From Streptacidiphilus neutrinimicus (GTDB lineage Bacteria > Actinomycetota > Actinomycetes > Streptomycetales > Streptomycetaceae), in NCBI RefSeq assembly GCF_000787815.1, contig NZ_BBPO01000016.1, positions 1 to 64,000 on the forward strand: a DNA stretch of 64,000 bases, read 5' to 3'. The notes under the pieces are model-generated. The model saw only the letters and a list, made by a program, of their open reading frames with translations, was not told the DNA's origin and made no database searches. Both the position numbers and the translations under genes were made by a program. Shown here piece by piece: positions 41,209 to 50,027 of this stretch (positions within the stretch are counted from its first letter, which is position 1; each line of letters starts with the position of its first letter).

Positions 41209-42798
41209 ATGCTCTCGATCCACCCCTCCCGTCGGTACCTGGTCCTGATCACGGCGTGCCTCGCGGCCTTCTCGATCAACCTCGACACCACGATCGTCAA
41301 CGTGGCCCTACCGGGCCTGGCTCGGCAACTCCACGCAGGCACCAGCGATCTGCAGTGGGTCGTCGACGGCTACAACCTCGCCTTCGCCACCCTGGTGCTC
41401 GCTGCCGGCTCCCTTGGGGACCGATTCGGGCGCCGTCCCGCGCTGCTGACCGGCCTGGCCGGATTCGGCCTGACCGCCGCCGCGGCCTCCCTCGTCGACA
41501 CCCCCGGCGCCCTGGTGACACTGCGCTTCGCGATGGGCGCATGCGCGGCGCTGATCTTCCCCACCACGCTCTCCGTCATCACCAACAGCTTCCCGGACCG
41601 CCGGGAACGGGCCCGCGCGATCGGGGTGTGGGGCGCCGTCACCGGCCTTGGCGTCGCAGTCGGCCCGGTGTGCGGCGGCCTGCTGCTGGCCCACTTCGGC
41701 TGGCAATCGGTCTTCCTCGCCCTGGTGCCGGCCAGCGCGGTAGCGCTGGCCGCGACCTGGCGCTGGGTTCCGGAGTCGAGCAGCCCAAGCCAGGCGCGAC
41801 TTGACCCACCCGGCCTCCTCGCCTCCTCGGCGGCGATCGGCATCCTCGTCTACACCCTGATCGAAGCCCCCGGCCGGGGATGGACCTCGCCCGCCACGTT
41901 CGCGGGCTTCGCGAGCGCGACGCTGCTCACCGCGGTGTTCGTGGCCATCGAACGCCACCGCGCCCGGCCCATGATCGACCTGAGGCTGTTCAGAACACCC
42001 GCCTTCTCGGCGGCGAGCGGCTCGGTGACGGTCGCGTTCTTCGCCCTGTTCGGCTTCATCTTCCTGGTCACCCAGTACTTCCAGTTCATCCGCGGTTACG
42101 GACCCCTGTCCACCGGCGTGCGGATCCTGCCCGTGGCCGTCACCATCGCCGCGGGATCGGTCGGCGGCGTGCTGCTGGCCGGCCGCCTGGGAACCCGCGC
42201 GGTGGTGGTCACCGGACTGCTGCTGCTCGCGTCGTCGTTCGCCTGGATCGCCGCGTCACCGACGTTCACCCCCTACACCGCCGTGGTCGGTCAGATGGTG
42301 CTCATGGGCCTGGGACTGGGCATGACCACCGCGCCGGCGACGGAGTCGATCCTCAGCGTGCTGCCCCCGGCCAAGGCAGGCCTGGGCTCGGCGGTCAACG
42401 ACGCCACCCGCGAAACCGGCGGCACTCTCGGCGTCGCCGTCCTGGGGAGCATCTTCACCTCCCTGTACGCGAGCCGCCTCAGCACCCTGCTGACCGGTCA
42501 CCTTCCCCCGCAGCAACTGCACGGCGCGAAGGAGTCCGTTGCCACGGCCCTGGCCACCGCCCGGTCCGCAGGCGTCGGCGCACAGACGCTGCTCGGCTCG
42601 GTGCAGAGCGCCTTCATGACCGGATTCCACACCGCCTGCGTGGTAGCCGCAGCAATCTGCGCAGCAGGTTCACTGTGCGCCCTCGCCCTGCCCTCCGTCC
42701 CGCTGGGTACCCGGCCCACACCACAGCCGACCCAGGACCGCCGACGGCCTTCCCTCACACAGCAAGGACCTGCCAGTCCGACGCGAGCCGCACGCTGA
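41209..42798 (+). CDS. MFS drug exporter (DHA2, 14-TM)
   Basis: A 529-residue EmrB/QacA-type transporter. Motif A appears as G-S-L-G-D-R-F-G-R-R; the D-T-T-I-V-N-V-A-L-P motif in TM1 and G-P-V-C-G-G-L-L-L motif C are present; about 14 hydrophobic segments. It is under the divergent TetR regulator. The substrate is probably a lipophilic toxin or antibiotic. GGGGGC lies before the ATG. Confidence 0.9.
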   Translation: MLSIHPSRRYLVLITACLAAFSINLDTTIVNVALPGLARQLHAGTSDLQWVVDGYNLAFATLVLAAGSLGDRFGRRPALLTGLAGFGLTAAAASLVDTPGALVTLRFAMGACAALIFPTTLSVITNSFPDRRERARAIGVWGAVTGLGVAVGPVCGGLLLAHFGWQSVFLALVPASAVALAATWRWVPESSSPSQARLDPPGLLASSAAIGILVYTLIEAPGRGWTSPATFAGFASATLLTAVFVAIERHRARPMIDLRLFRTPAFSAASGSVTVAFFALFGFIFLVTQYFQFIRGYGPLSTGVRILPVAVTIAAGSVGGVLLAGRLGTRAVVVTGLLLLASSFAWIAASPTFTPYTAVVGQMVLMGLGLGMTTAPATESILSVLPPAKAGLGSAVNDATRETGGTLGVAVLGSIFTSLYASRLSTLLTGHLPPQQLHGAKESVATALATARSAGVGAQTLLGSVQSAFMTGFHTACVVAAAICAAGSLCALALPSVPLGTRPTPQPTQDRRRPSLTQQGPASPTRAAR

Positions 42799-43232
42799 AC
42801 CGGAAGGCATCCGGAACACCCAGCAGATCAGCCCCTCGCGATCGAAGACCCTCGACATCTCCGGCTCCGCTGCATTCGCCGTAGACCCGGCCCCCGGGAC
42901 CCCGCCGGCTGAACAGGTCGACCGCTCCGTCTTCGTGCCCCCCGCAGTCGTGCGGCGGGCATGTGGCGTTCCAGGGGGTGGGGCGGGGTCATGTGCGAGG
43001 CGCACCGTGTCTCTACGCGGAGATCCCCGGGCCGGGGGAGTCCGGTCCGCACGGCGCGGTTGCCAATCATCTCAGGGGCTGGAGGTCAAGCCGCCTGCTC
43101 GGTCGGGGGTGCCGGGGGCGGGGCTGTCAGCGGTCAGCAACTTTTGGTTCTGGCGCGAGTTCCGTGAAAGGCATGGTCAGCCCCGCGAGGGCGCTGGCTG
43201 GCCGAACCGGCCTCTGCAGGAGCGTGACTGCG
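42799..43232. other. intergenic region, nothing recognised
   Basis: No gene, repeat or clear terminator is seen between the convergent ends of the MFS gene and the unknown gene at 43233. Confidence 0.5.
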
Positions 43233-43913
43233 CTAGAACGCGACAGCCGACAGGTCGGTAGCGACTTCGACGGCCTGGTAGCCGTAGGTATCCGCCGCAT
43301 CGACGCGCAGCATGAGACAGAATCGATCGAGGGACTCGACCTCCCTTGCGAGACTCTTGTAGTCGCGCTTGAGCAGGTGCACCGCCGCGCGGTTGGCGAT
43401 CGCCGACTGCCCCATGATCATGAGGACCGGCCGTTCCGACTGGGGAGGGGTGAATTTCGCGACCAGTGCATGGTCCGTTCGTCCCTGTTTGTGGATGAAG
43501 CGCTGACCATCAACCGTGAAGTCGCCACGCTGGTTGACCTTCACACCAGGCAGGTGCCTCGCCAAGTACTCGACGTTGCGCCGGTTCGATCCCAGGCCAC
43601 CGATGCTGAGTTCGGTGCGATCCCCGTTCAGCTCAGGCGCTTCTGCGGCAACGAGGGAGAATCCGCACCCTGACTCCTCGGCGAGCATCGCAAGTTCGAT
43701 GATCGCGTAGACGTCACCGTGCTCGGTGACGGTGGGCATCTCCCAGTGGCTGTTCAGGATGATGACGCACGGTGCACCGGGCCGCAGGCCGAGCAGTGCC
43801 TGCCTCCGATGCAGGATGCGAGCGGTGCTCACACGCTTCCAGGCCCATACGGACCCGCCGCTGACGACGCTCGTGATCAGCCCGATCACGACATTCAGCA
43901 TTGCATCCGACAC
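43233..43913 (-). CDS. membrane-anchored protein of unknown function
   Basis: A 226-residue protein. One N-terminal TM helix (about 6-24, V-V-I-G-L-I-T-S-V-V-S-G-G) is followed by a cytoplasmic alpha/beta domain: P-C-V-I-I-L-N-S, G-D-V-Y-A-I-I-E-L-A-M-L-A-E-E-S-G, I-G-G-L-G-S-N-R-R-N-V-E-Y-L, and G-Q-S-A-I-A-N-R-A-A-V-H-L-L. The G-G-x-x-S-N-R-R turn resembles a nucleotide- or ligand-binding loop, but I do not recognise the family. A TTGACA-like box sits about 100 bases upstream on the minus strand. Confidence 0.7.
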   Translation of the reverse strand: MSDAMLNVVIGLITSVVSGGSVWAWKRVSTARILHRRQALLGLRPGAPCVIILNSHWEMPTVTEHGDVYAIIELAMLAEESGCGFSLVAAEAPELNGDRTELSIGGLGSNRRNVEYLARHLPGVKVNQRGDFTVDGQRFIHKQGRTDHALVAKFTPPQSERPVLMIMGQSAIANRAAVHLLKRDYKSLAREVESLDRFCLMLRVDAADTYGYQAVEVATDLSAVAF

Positions 43914-44283
43914 GGAGCCCCCGCCCTCGCCGTGGCAAAACGATCTGATGGTCGGTGAGCCAGCGTACTGATCAACGCCCCGTGGGGCGTAGTGATTGGC
44001 CCTCGCCGGGGAGTGTCAACGAGGGCTCGTCGCATCTCGCGTGTTCAGCCTGCCGCGAGCGAGCGATCCAGGTGAAGCACTTGAGTGAGATCTGAGCCTA
44101 GGTCCGCTACCCCTTGGAATTGATCACCCCGTGCTGGGTCGGGTGCGGCGAGGCCGACGGCGACGCGGCTCACGGCGGACGCTGGCTGACTCAGCCGGGC
44201 TGAGCGCTGGCCGCCTTCTTGCGCACCCCGATTCGCGCCCGCGTACGATCACCAGCCGTCGCCGATGAAGTGAGGCTGGATCG
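43914..44283. other. divergent intergenic region
   Basis: No gene. On the minus strand TTGACA (44014-44019) stands 18 bases before a weak -10 near 43990-43996, a plausible promoter for the gene at 43233. A short palindrome (CGCCCCGTGGGGCG, 43977-43990) overlaps it. Confidence 0.4.
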
Positions 44284-44871
44284 ATGCCCCGTACCCCAAC
44301 GCGGATACACCTGACTGCTGTCAGTCTGGCCTTGACCGCTTTGCTGGCTTGCGCAGCCTGCGCTGAACAGACCAGTGTCGTGCCGTCCGCTCCCGCGCCG
44401 ACGAGTGCCGCCGGGTCCGCCGTCCCCGCAAGCCCTCCTCCGAGCCCGGGTCGACCGAACCAGCAGCAGTTGGACACGGCAGCGGACGCGGTCTCACGCC
44501 TGGGCGGCTCCTACCAGGACGTCTTTACGGGCCTGATGGTGGACGTTCCGGACGGTCGCGTCATCGTCTAACGGAAGCCGGGGGGTGGCGGCTTCGACGC
44601 CGCCCTCGCACACCTGGGTCTGAGCGTCCGCGTGGCCCTGCGCGACGCGCCGCGTTCGATCAGCGAGCTGGCGGCCACCCGCCACCGTGTCGTGGCACTG
44701 ATGGGGCACACGAGTGGCTACAGCATCGTCATGGTGGGCGACGGATCAGCGGTGAGCTTCGCCCGCGGCGTGGTGGAGGTAGGCGTCAGCGGAAACCTGG
44801 CCCGCGCCCAGGACGACCTGCGTGCCCGCTTCGGCCACTGGGTCACCGTCTCAGTCGCCCAACCGCTCTGA
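44284..44871 (+). pseudogene. lipoprotein gene interrupted by one in-frame stop
   Basis: A signal peptide with lipobox (L-A-C-A-A-C), a Pro/Ala/Ser linker and a domain start are followed by TAA at 44569-44571. Reading on in the same frame continues R-K-P-G-G-G-G-F-D-A-A-L without a break to TGA at 44871, giving a coherent 195-residue lipoprotein. The stop reads as a single-base change from a Tyr codon (V-I-V-Y-R). Either a recent nonsense mutation or read-through. The conserved domain is not recognised. Confidence 0.75.
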
Positions 44872-44989
44872 GGCTGACCGGATTCTCCACCCCGTGTTCG
44901 GCTGCTCATGGTGCACACCTCGACCCTCCGGCGATCACAGACCGGACGCAATCCGACTACGCCGAAGCCCACTACGCCGAAGCCCTGGT

Positions 44990-45054
44990 CAGCAGGTCGG
45001 CGAGCACGCCAAGGATGCGGTAAGGACGCGGTCAAGGACACCTTCAAGCACTGA
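44990..45054 (+). pseudogene. remnant of a CsbD-like stress protein (C-terminus)
   Basis: The end of a CsbD-type protein is visible across two frames: Q-Q-V-G-E-H-A-K-D-A-V, then K-D-A-V-K-D-T-F-K-H before a TGA. A small duplication of AAGGAxGCGGT caused the frame change. The first two thirds of the gene are missing. CsbD proteins are typical members of SigB regulons. Confidence 0.5.
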
Positions 45055-45183
45055 TCGCGACGCAACGGGTGCGGGGTGGGGCGGCCTAGCCCCGACCCCA
45101 GCGGGTTGCCGAAGCCGATGAAGCCCCCGCCCTGCTGTGCGCCCTACCGGGGCAGATCGAAGCCCCGCCGCCAAGGCGAGAGG

Positions 45184-45444
45184 TCAGGAGCCGACGGGCA
45201 GGACGGTCTCCTGCTGCCGGGTGGTCAGTGGGGAGTCGTCCAGCGTGCGGGCGTCCGGGAGGCGGTGGCGGGCGGCAGCCAGGGCGCTGTCGATGTCGCG
45301 GGTGCCGGTGGCCACGCACAGCGTGTAGGTGACGTCCTCCAGGCGCCGGCGTGTCTGCTCATCGCCGAGCTCAGCACCCAGAGCGGCAAGCGCCGCGTAC
45401 TTCTCGACCAGCGTGTTCAGCACCGACGGATGCGCCATCAGCAC
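45184..45444 (-). CDS. DUF5133 domain-containing protein
   Basis: An 86-residue helical protein, M-L-M-A-H-P-S-V-L-N-T-L-V-E-K-Y, R-R-R-L-E-D-V-T-Y-T-L-C-V and T-G-T-R-D-I-D-S-A-L-x-A-A-R-H-R-L-P, all typical of DUF5133. The frame is open upstream to 45543, but GTG at 45444 with GGAGGGG 9 bases before it gives the usual family start. Function unknown; it occurs widely in streptomycetes. Confidence 0.82.
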   Translation of the reverse strand: MLMAHPSVLNTLVEKYAALAALGAELGDEQTRRRLEDVTYTLCVATGTRDIDSALAAARHRLPDARTLDDSPLTTRQQETVLPVGS

Positions 45445-45668
45445 GTGGACCAACCCCTCCGATTGCTCAGCCTGCGCGGCGGTTCGGATCACCGCCCGAA
45501 CGGCCGTGTGCCCCGGGCCGGTGCTGCGCATGCGCACCAACACTGAGGACTTGGTGCGGTCCTGGACACCTCACGGTTGCGTGTGGAGTGCCGGGTGGCC
45601 GGGCAGGCGCGCGGTGGGCGCCCCTGACGCCCGATCAACGCACAGCACTGGAGCAGGAGGATCACCTC

Positions 45669-46031
45669 GTGGAAGCGACGGGCATCTGGGCCTACCGACA
45701 GGACTGCGGCTATGAGGCGGGCATGGACCTGTCCGGGTTCGCGGTCGAGGCCGTCGACGGCCGGATCGGGAAAGTCGACAAGCACACGGATGAGGATGAG
45801 GCGGAGGCCGGGCAGATCGTGGTCGACACCGGCGTGTGGATCTTCGGCAAGCACGTCCTGCTGCCGGCCGGCACCATCGCCTCCATCGACGCGGACGAGA
45901 AGGTCGTGCACGTGACCCGGCGCCAGGACGAGATCAAGAACGCCCCTGAGTTCCACCGCGACCGCCACGAGAACGACCCGGAGTACCACCGGCAGATCGG
46001 CGCCTACTACCGCGCCCTCCCCCTGCACTGA
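45669..46031 (+). CDS. PRC-barrel domain-containing protein
   Basis: A 120-residue protein with one PRC-barrel: F-A-V-E-A-V-D-G-R-I-G-K-V-D, I-V-V-D-T-G-V-W-I-F-G-K-H-V-L-L-P-A, then V-H-V-T-R-R-Q-D-E-I-K-N-A-P. GTG at 45669 follows AGGAGG. Such proteins are common in stress clusters of actinomycetes. The stop codon lies in the first copy of a 34-bp tandem repeat. Confidence 0.85.
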   Translation: MEATGIWAYRQDCGYEAGMDLSGFAVEAVDGRIGKVDKHTDEDEAEAGQIVVDTGVWIFGKHVLLPAGTIASIDADEKVVHVTRRQDEIKNAPEFHRDRHENDPEYHRQIGAYYRALPLH

Positions 46032-46094
46032 CAAGGCAACCGAGGGGATCGCATCTCATGACTGACAAGGCAACCGAGGGGATCGCATCTCATG
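46027..46094 (+). repeat. perfect 34-bp tandem duplication
   Basis: The unit runs 46027-46060 and is repeated exactly at 46061-46094. Each copy contains a TGAC, a GAGGGG that could act as ribosome binding site, and ATG at its end. The first copy includes the PRC gene stop codon; the ATG at 46058 opens a 20-codon frame through the second copy. Confidence 0.95.
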
Positions 46095-46739
46095 GGGGCG
46101 TCAGCCGTGAGAACTACTGACGGGCCCGGCTGCTCGCCGCGTCTGACGCGGCGGGCAGCCGACTGCCACCAGCCGCCTGTCGCTCCGCCTTCGGGCTGAG
46201 GCAGTGACGCGGCGTTCGGTATCTCCCGGTTGCGCCGTGGCCAGAAGGTGGGCTACACCGCCGGCAGCTGAATCGGCCCCTGCATTGGGAGGCGCCACGG
46301 GTCCGGCTGTGGTTCGTCGCCGCCCTTCCGGCGGCCCCGCTGGCGTGGGCGGTCCGGGCGCGGGGCGGTCGCGGCCTCTCACGTAGGGGGACTGGTGAGC
46401 AGGACGGCGTAGGGGCTGACATGCGGAGGGTGACCGGCCTTCCTTGCCCGGCCCGCCTCGTCGCGACGAGCACAACGGTCTGGCCCCGTGCCACAGGGGT
46501 TGGCACGGGGCCCGACCCGGGAGGGCGGGCGCGGCCTCGGGGGAGGGGCCGGCCCGGCCCTCGGCGTCGGCGGGCTGTCCGCGAAACCGCCGACAGGGTG
46601 CGCTTGACCGGGATGACGCTCGGGCAAACGTACGAGAGATCGCGCTGTGTACAGGGGTGTCAGCGCCCTGTGTGCTCGTCGGCGCTGCTACATGAGTGGC
46701 GACTGACGGTCCGTCGGCGGCCCGAGGGGAGGAGCGGGG
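46095..46739. other. intergenic region, no intact gene
   Basis: No convincing gene. Frames are Arg/Pro-rich and lack start signals. It may hold the promoter for the YihY operon starting at 46740. Confidence 0.5.
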
Positions 46740-47564
46740 GTGCGTACGGTGGTGGCCCGGCTGGGTGAGGTGTGGCGTCGGGGGCGGGAGGTGGAGTTGC
46801 TGGAGCGGTCAATGGCGTTCGGCGCGCTGTTCCTGGTGACGTTGATGCCGCTGCTGGTGATCATCGCGGCGGCGTCGGCCACTCGCGGCGCGGGGCTGGC
46901 GCAGTGGATCACCGACGCGATGGGACTGACCGGGCAGGGCGCGCAGGCGGTGCGGCAGTTGTTCACCAGCAGCGGCCGCACCTTGAGCACGACTACCGCG
47001 GGCAGTGTGGCGGCGGTGACGGTGTTCGGGGTGTCGCTGATGGCCGCGGTCCAGGGCGCGTTCGAGCGCATCTGGGACCTGGCCCGCGGGCCGTGGCACA
47101 GCGCCGCTCGTCAGGCCGTCGCACTGGCAGGCCTTGTGGGCTACCTCCTCGCGGCGGCGTGGAGCGGCAGCCCGGGCCGGGGCACGGCGTTGCAGCCGGG
47201 GCTGCGGATCGCGGTCACCGTGGTGGGCGGGGTGCTGGTGTTCTGGTGGTTGCAGTGGCTCCTCCTCGCCTCACGCGTGGAGTGGCGACTGCTGTTGGCC
47301 GGAGCGGTCGCGACCGTGCTGGCTCAGGTCGGCTTGTGGTTCTTCTCCACCTGGGTGCTGGCCCCTTTGCTGGTCGCCAACGCCGTCTCCTACGGCACCA
47401 TCGGCACGGTCCTGGTCGTGGTGTCCTGGCTCGTCGGCGTCGGCTACACGATCTACGCCGGCGCCCTGTTCGGCCGCGTCCTCACCCACCCCGACCCGCG
47501 GACAGCGGCGCCTGAAGGAGATGCCGGCCCCGAGATCACCGTGCCACCTGGGCGGACCGAATGA
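46740..47564 (+). CDS. YihY/virulence factor BrkB family membrane protein
   Basis: A 274-residue inner-membrane protein with about six TM helices: L-F-L-V-T-L-M-P-L-L-V-I-I-A-A-A, a periplasmic-side segment, then V-L-V-F-W-W-L-Q-W-L-L-L, and V-A-T-V-L-A-Q-V-G-L-W-F-F. The order fits the YihY family, once misnamed RNase BN. GTG start after a purine-rich GAGGAGCGGGG. Its stop codon overlaps the RsbW-like gene by 4 bases. Confidence 0.82.
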   Translation: MRTVVARLGEVWRRGREVELLERSMAFGALFLVTLMPLLVIIAAASATRGAGLAQWITDAMGLTGQGAQAVRQLFTSSGRTLSTTTAGSVAAVTVFGVSLMAAVQGAFERIWDLARGPWHSAARQAVALAGLVGYLLAAAWSGSPGRGTALQPGLRIAVTVVGGVLVFWWLQWLLLASRVEWRLLLAGAVATVLAQVGLWFFSTWVLAPLLVANAVSYGTIGTVLVVVSWLVGVGYTIYAGALFGRVLTHPDPRTAAPEGDAGPEITVPPGRTE

Positions 47565-48079
47565 TGGCGCATCGGCTCTTGTCCGAGTGCCCGCATGTGT
47601 TCGGAGCCGCGGGGGCAGACGCCCGCCGAGCGCAGCGGCGGGCGGAAGGAGACCAGGTGGCCGAGGTCGGGGCCGTGGGATGGGCGCGTAGGTTCCCCGT
47701 GCGAGGCGGGATCCGCGCCGGGCGGGCGTGGGCGGGCGACCACCTGTCGGCCTTGGGCTGGGACCAGAGCGCTCCGCAGATCGTGGACGCGGTGGTGCTG
47801 GCGGTGTCAGAGCTGCTCACGAACGCGCACGTGCACGCGCGCAGCGACGCGGAACTGGTCCTGACCTGGGACGGGCAGTGCCTGCACCTGAGCGTGCATG
47901 ACCACGATCCTGGTTTGCCGCGGCCACGTGAGTCGGGTCCGGAGGAGCTCGGGGGGCGGGGTTTGGCATTGGTGGAGGCGGTGGCCGACCACTGGCACAC
48001 CTCCCCGGAGCCGGACGGCAAGACGGTCACCGCCTGTTTCCACCCGCCCTCCGCGGTCTCCGGGCCGCTTCCGTCGTAG
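47561..48079 (+). CDS. ATP-binding protein, RsbW-like anti-sigma kinase
   Basis: A 172-residue HATPase_c protein with N box V-S-E-L-L-T-N-A-H-V-H-A and G-G-R-G-L-A-L-V-E-A-V; P-D-G-K-T-V near the end. ATG at 47561 overlaps the YihY stop codon; a GTG at 47657 with GGAAGGA upstream would give a shorter 140-residue form like the one at 33426. Probable partner switch for a sigma factor. Confidence 0.82.
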   Translation: MMAHRLLSECPHVFGAAGADARRAQRRAEGDQVAEVGAVGWARRFPVRGGIRAGRAWAGDHLSALGWDQSAPQIVDAVVLAVSELLTNAHVHARSDAELVLTWDGQCLHLSVHDHDPGLPRPRESGPEELGGRGLALVEAVADHWHTSPEPDGKTVTACFHPPSAVSGPLPS

Positions 48080-48400
48080 GACGCGCGACAGCGCTCGCGG
48101 CCCGATGCCGAACCCCGATAGCCACCGCGCCGGGAGCGCCTGCCCGCTCGTGCCGTTGGCACGGGTCGGATTGGTGAGCGCGCTGCGGTTCCGCGTCGAG
48201 AACCAGGCCCGGGACGTGGCGGCGCAGTTCGGCACAGGCATTCGGCGGGTGGGGAACTGGCTGGAAGGTACCTCCTGCAAGGTGCCTCGTTCCATCGGAC
48301 AAGCCCAGCGTGCTGACCGGCCAGCAGGACGTACGTGACCGCCCAGCGCCCAGCGCGCCACCTTGCTGTGGATGGGGACCGCGTGCCGCCCAACAGCGCG
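48080..48400. other. intergenic region, possible CsbD-like debris
   Basis: No intact gene. One frame reads V-E-N-Q-A-R-D-V-A-A-Q-F and R-R-V-G-N-W-L-E-G, weakly reminiscent of a degraded CsbD protein; this is not secure. Confidence 0.25.
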
Positions 48401-48425
48401 GCGTGGATCACGGAATGCGGGGTAG
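48401..48425 (+). promoter_or_regulatory. candidate SigB-type promoter of the SsgA-like gene
   Basis: GCGT (48401-48404), 14-base spacer, GGGGTAG (48419-48425), followed by ACGG. It lies about 55 bases before the SsgA-like gene and fits GNNT-N14-GGGTA. Confidence 0.55.
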
Positions 48426-48480
48426 ACGGATGAAGCCGCCGGCTTCTCCCGGACGGACGAGCCTGGGAAGGAACCCTCCG

Positions 48481-48888
48481 ATGCCGCAGCTCCCCGCGAG
48501 AATCAGCCACTCTGCGCCGTTCTCCCTCGCCGGCCACACATCCCCTTACCCGCTGCAGTTGACGTACAGTAGCGAGACCCCCTGGCAGGTGGCGATCGAC
48601 TTCCCTCGCGAAGCGGTGACGGACCGACGACCTGCTCGCTGGGTGGTCGGCCGCGAGCTCCTACTCGACGGTCTGGCTGCTCCCTGCGGTGAGGGCGACG
48701 TGCGCGTGTGGCCACAGGGACGGTCGACGGTGCTCGAACTGCGCACCCGCACAGGTTCGGCGGTGCTGACCGTGCGTGCAGCCGCGCTGCGGGAATTTCT
48801 GAACGACACCTACGCGCTGGTCCCCGGCGGCCGCGAAGCGGACCATGTGGACTGGGACGCGGTGGTGACCCAACTGCAGGAGCGCTGA
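48481..48888 (+). CDS. SsgA family sporulation/cell-division regulator
   Basis: A 135-residue SsgA-like protein: L-T-Y-S-S-E-T-P-W-Q-V replaces the usual Y-x-x-x-D-P-Y-A-V, then V-V-G-R-E-L-L-L-D-G-L, C-G-E-G-D-V-R-V-W-P, F-L-N-D-T-Y-A-L-V-P and D-W-D-A-V. GGAAGGA precedes the ATG. It is a diverged second SsgA-like protein after the one at 34095. Confidence 0.82.
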   Translation: MPQLPARISHSAPFSLAGHTSPYPLQLTYSSETPWQVAIDFPREAVTDRRPARWVVGRELLLDGLAAPCGEGDVRVWPQGRSTVLELRTRTGSAVLTVRAAALREFLNDTYALVPGGREADHVDWDAVVTQLQER

Positions 48889-48900
48889 CGCGCTCCCGCC

Positions 48901-49281
48901 TCGTCCGACAGCAGCGCCCACGACGTCACCGCCCGCCTGCTGGGCACGTCGGGCGGGCGCGTCCTGCTGATCGCGCTGGCCCTCGTGGTGATCGGCCTCG
49001 GGCTGGCCATGATCGCCCGTGCGGCGAGCCGTCGATTCGCCGAGCGCCTGCGCACCGGCTGGATGACGCGGGCCACCCGCGAGGCCGTCCTGCGGCTGGG
49101 GCAGATCGGCCACCCCGCCCGAGGGGTGATCGTCACCGCGACTGGCCTCCTCGCCCTGGTGGCCGCGCTGACGGACAACCCGGCGCGGGCCAAGGGACTC
49201 GATGCCACCCTGCGCTCCTTCGCCCGGACGTCCTTCGGCCCCAGGGCGCTGGCCGTGGCCGGCGTTCGCCTGCTCCCCGCG
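48901..49281 (+). pseudogene. truncated DUF1206 membrane protein gene
   Basis: The frame encodes the second half of a DUF1206 protein: T-G-x-x-G-R-V-L-L-like T-S-G-G-R-V-L-L-I-A-L-A-L-V-V-I-G, W-M-T-R-A-T-R-E-A-V-L-R-L-G-Q-I-G-H-P-A-R-G-V, and A-R-A-K-G-L-D-A-T-L-R-S-F-A-R-T-S-F-G-P. The first half is absent (the SsgA-like stop codon is just upstream) and the last TM segment is scrambled. It is a remnant of a six-TM protein. Confidence 0.7.
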
Positions 49282-49518
49282 ACGGGCGAGACCAGGACGC
49301 CGCTTCGCCCTCCTGAGGCAGCTACCGGGACCGGCGCGATGACGACCGGTCAAATCTCTCCCTGCCACCCCTACCGCGTTCGCCCCGCGATGCGGGTATG
49401 ACGGCTGGACCGGGCGGCGGTCCCGCCTTGTCGTCTGCGCGCACCACAAGCCGTCACGGCGACCTGACCGGCCCCCGGCGGCTGGTCTGTGGCCTCTCGT
49501 GGGAACGGACGGCCGGCC

Positions 49519-49869
49519 TCACTGCCCGGCCGCGTCTCCTGCGTCTCGTTGCACTGCCGGCCCAGGCGCGGATCCGTTCGGCGTGGTGAGGACGGCGAGG
49601 AGATCGGCGACGCTCGGGCCGGTGTCGGCGGGGTGCCGCAACTGGGTGCCCGGCAGGAGCCGGTACTGGTTGGTGCGTCCTTCGCGGGTGTGGGTCAGGT
49701 ACCCGGCCCGCTCCAGGTCGGCGATGATCCGCATGACCGCGCGCTCGGTGAGCAGGCAGTGCGTGGCGATGTCGCGAACCCGCATGCCGGGGTCACGGGC
49801 GATCTGGACGAGCACCCGGGCGTGGTTGGTCAGAAAGGTCCATCCGGTCGAGGCGGGAGCGTGGTCCAT
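49519..49869 (-). CDS. winged-helix (MarR-like) transcriptional regulator
   Basis: A 116-residue wHTH protein, close paralogue of the one at 32846 (shared W-T-F-L-T-N-H-A-R-V-L-V-Q and H-C-L-L-T-E-R-A-V-M-R-I-I-A-D-L-E). Start uncertain: ATG 49869 or the in-frame ATG at 49908, which is also conserved in the other copy. It is divergent from the small protein at 50028. Confidence 0.8.
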   Translation of the reverse strand: MDHAPASTGWTFLTNHARVLVQIARDPGMRVRDIATHCLLTERAVMRIIADLERAGYLTHTREGRTNQYRLLPGTQLRHPADTGPSVADLLAVLTTPNGSAPGPAVQRDAGDAAGQ

Positions 49870-49887
49870 GGGTCCAGCATGACGCTG

Positions 49888-49923
49888 CTGTCGTGACAGC
49901 GCAAACATGACGCTGATTTCATG
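49888..49923. promoter_or_regulatory. candidate operator of the MarR-like regulator (copy 2)
   Basis: CTGTC-GT-GACAG (49888-49899) and CATGA-N8-TCATG (49906-49923) repeat the arrangement at 32792-32827 with the same spacing. Conservation across the duplicated divergon marks these as functional sites. Confidence 0.55.
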
Positions 49924-50027
49924 TCACGCTTGACACCTACGGGCGTGCGGGCGATCCTTTGGGTGACAAACGCAGGCAGGCCGTGGACGCCCCCGGCCCC
50001 GATCCCCGCCGCGCGGGAGGTGGCGCT

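Noticed and set aside
46740-47564. ribonuclease BN
   Set aside because: It is a multi-TM YihY/BrkB-type protein; the RNase BN name for this family is historical and misleading.
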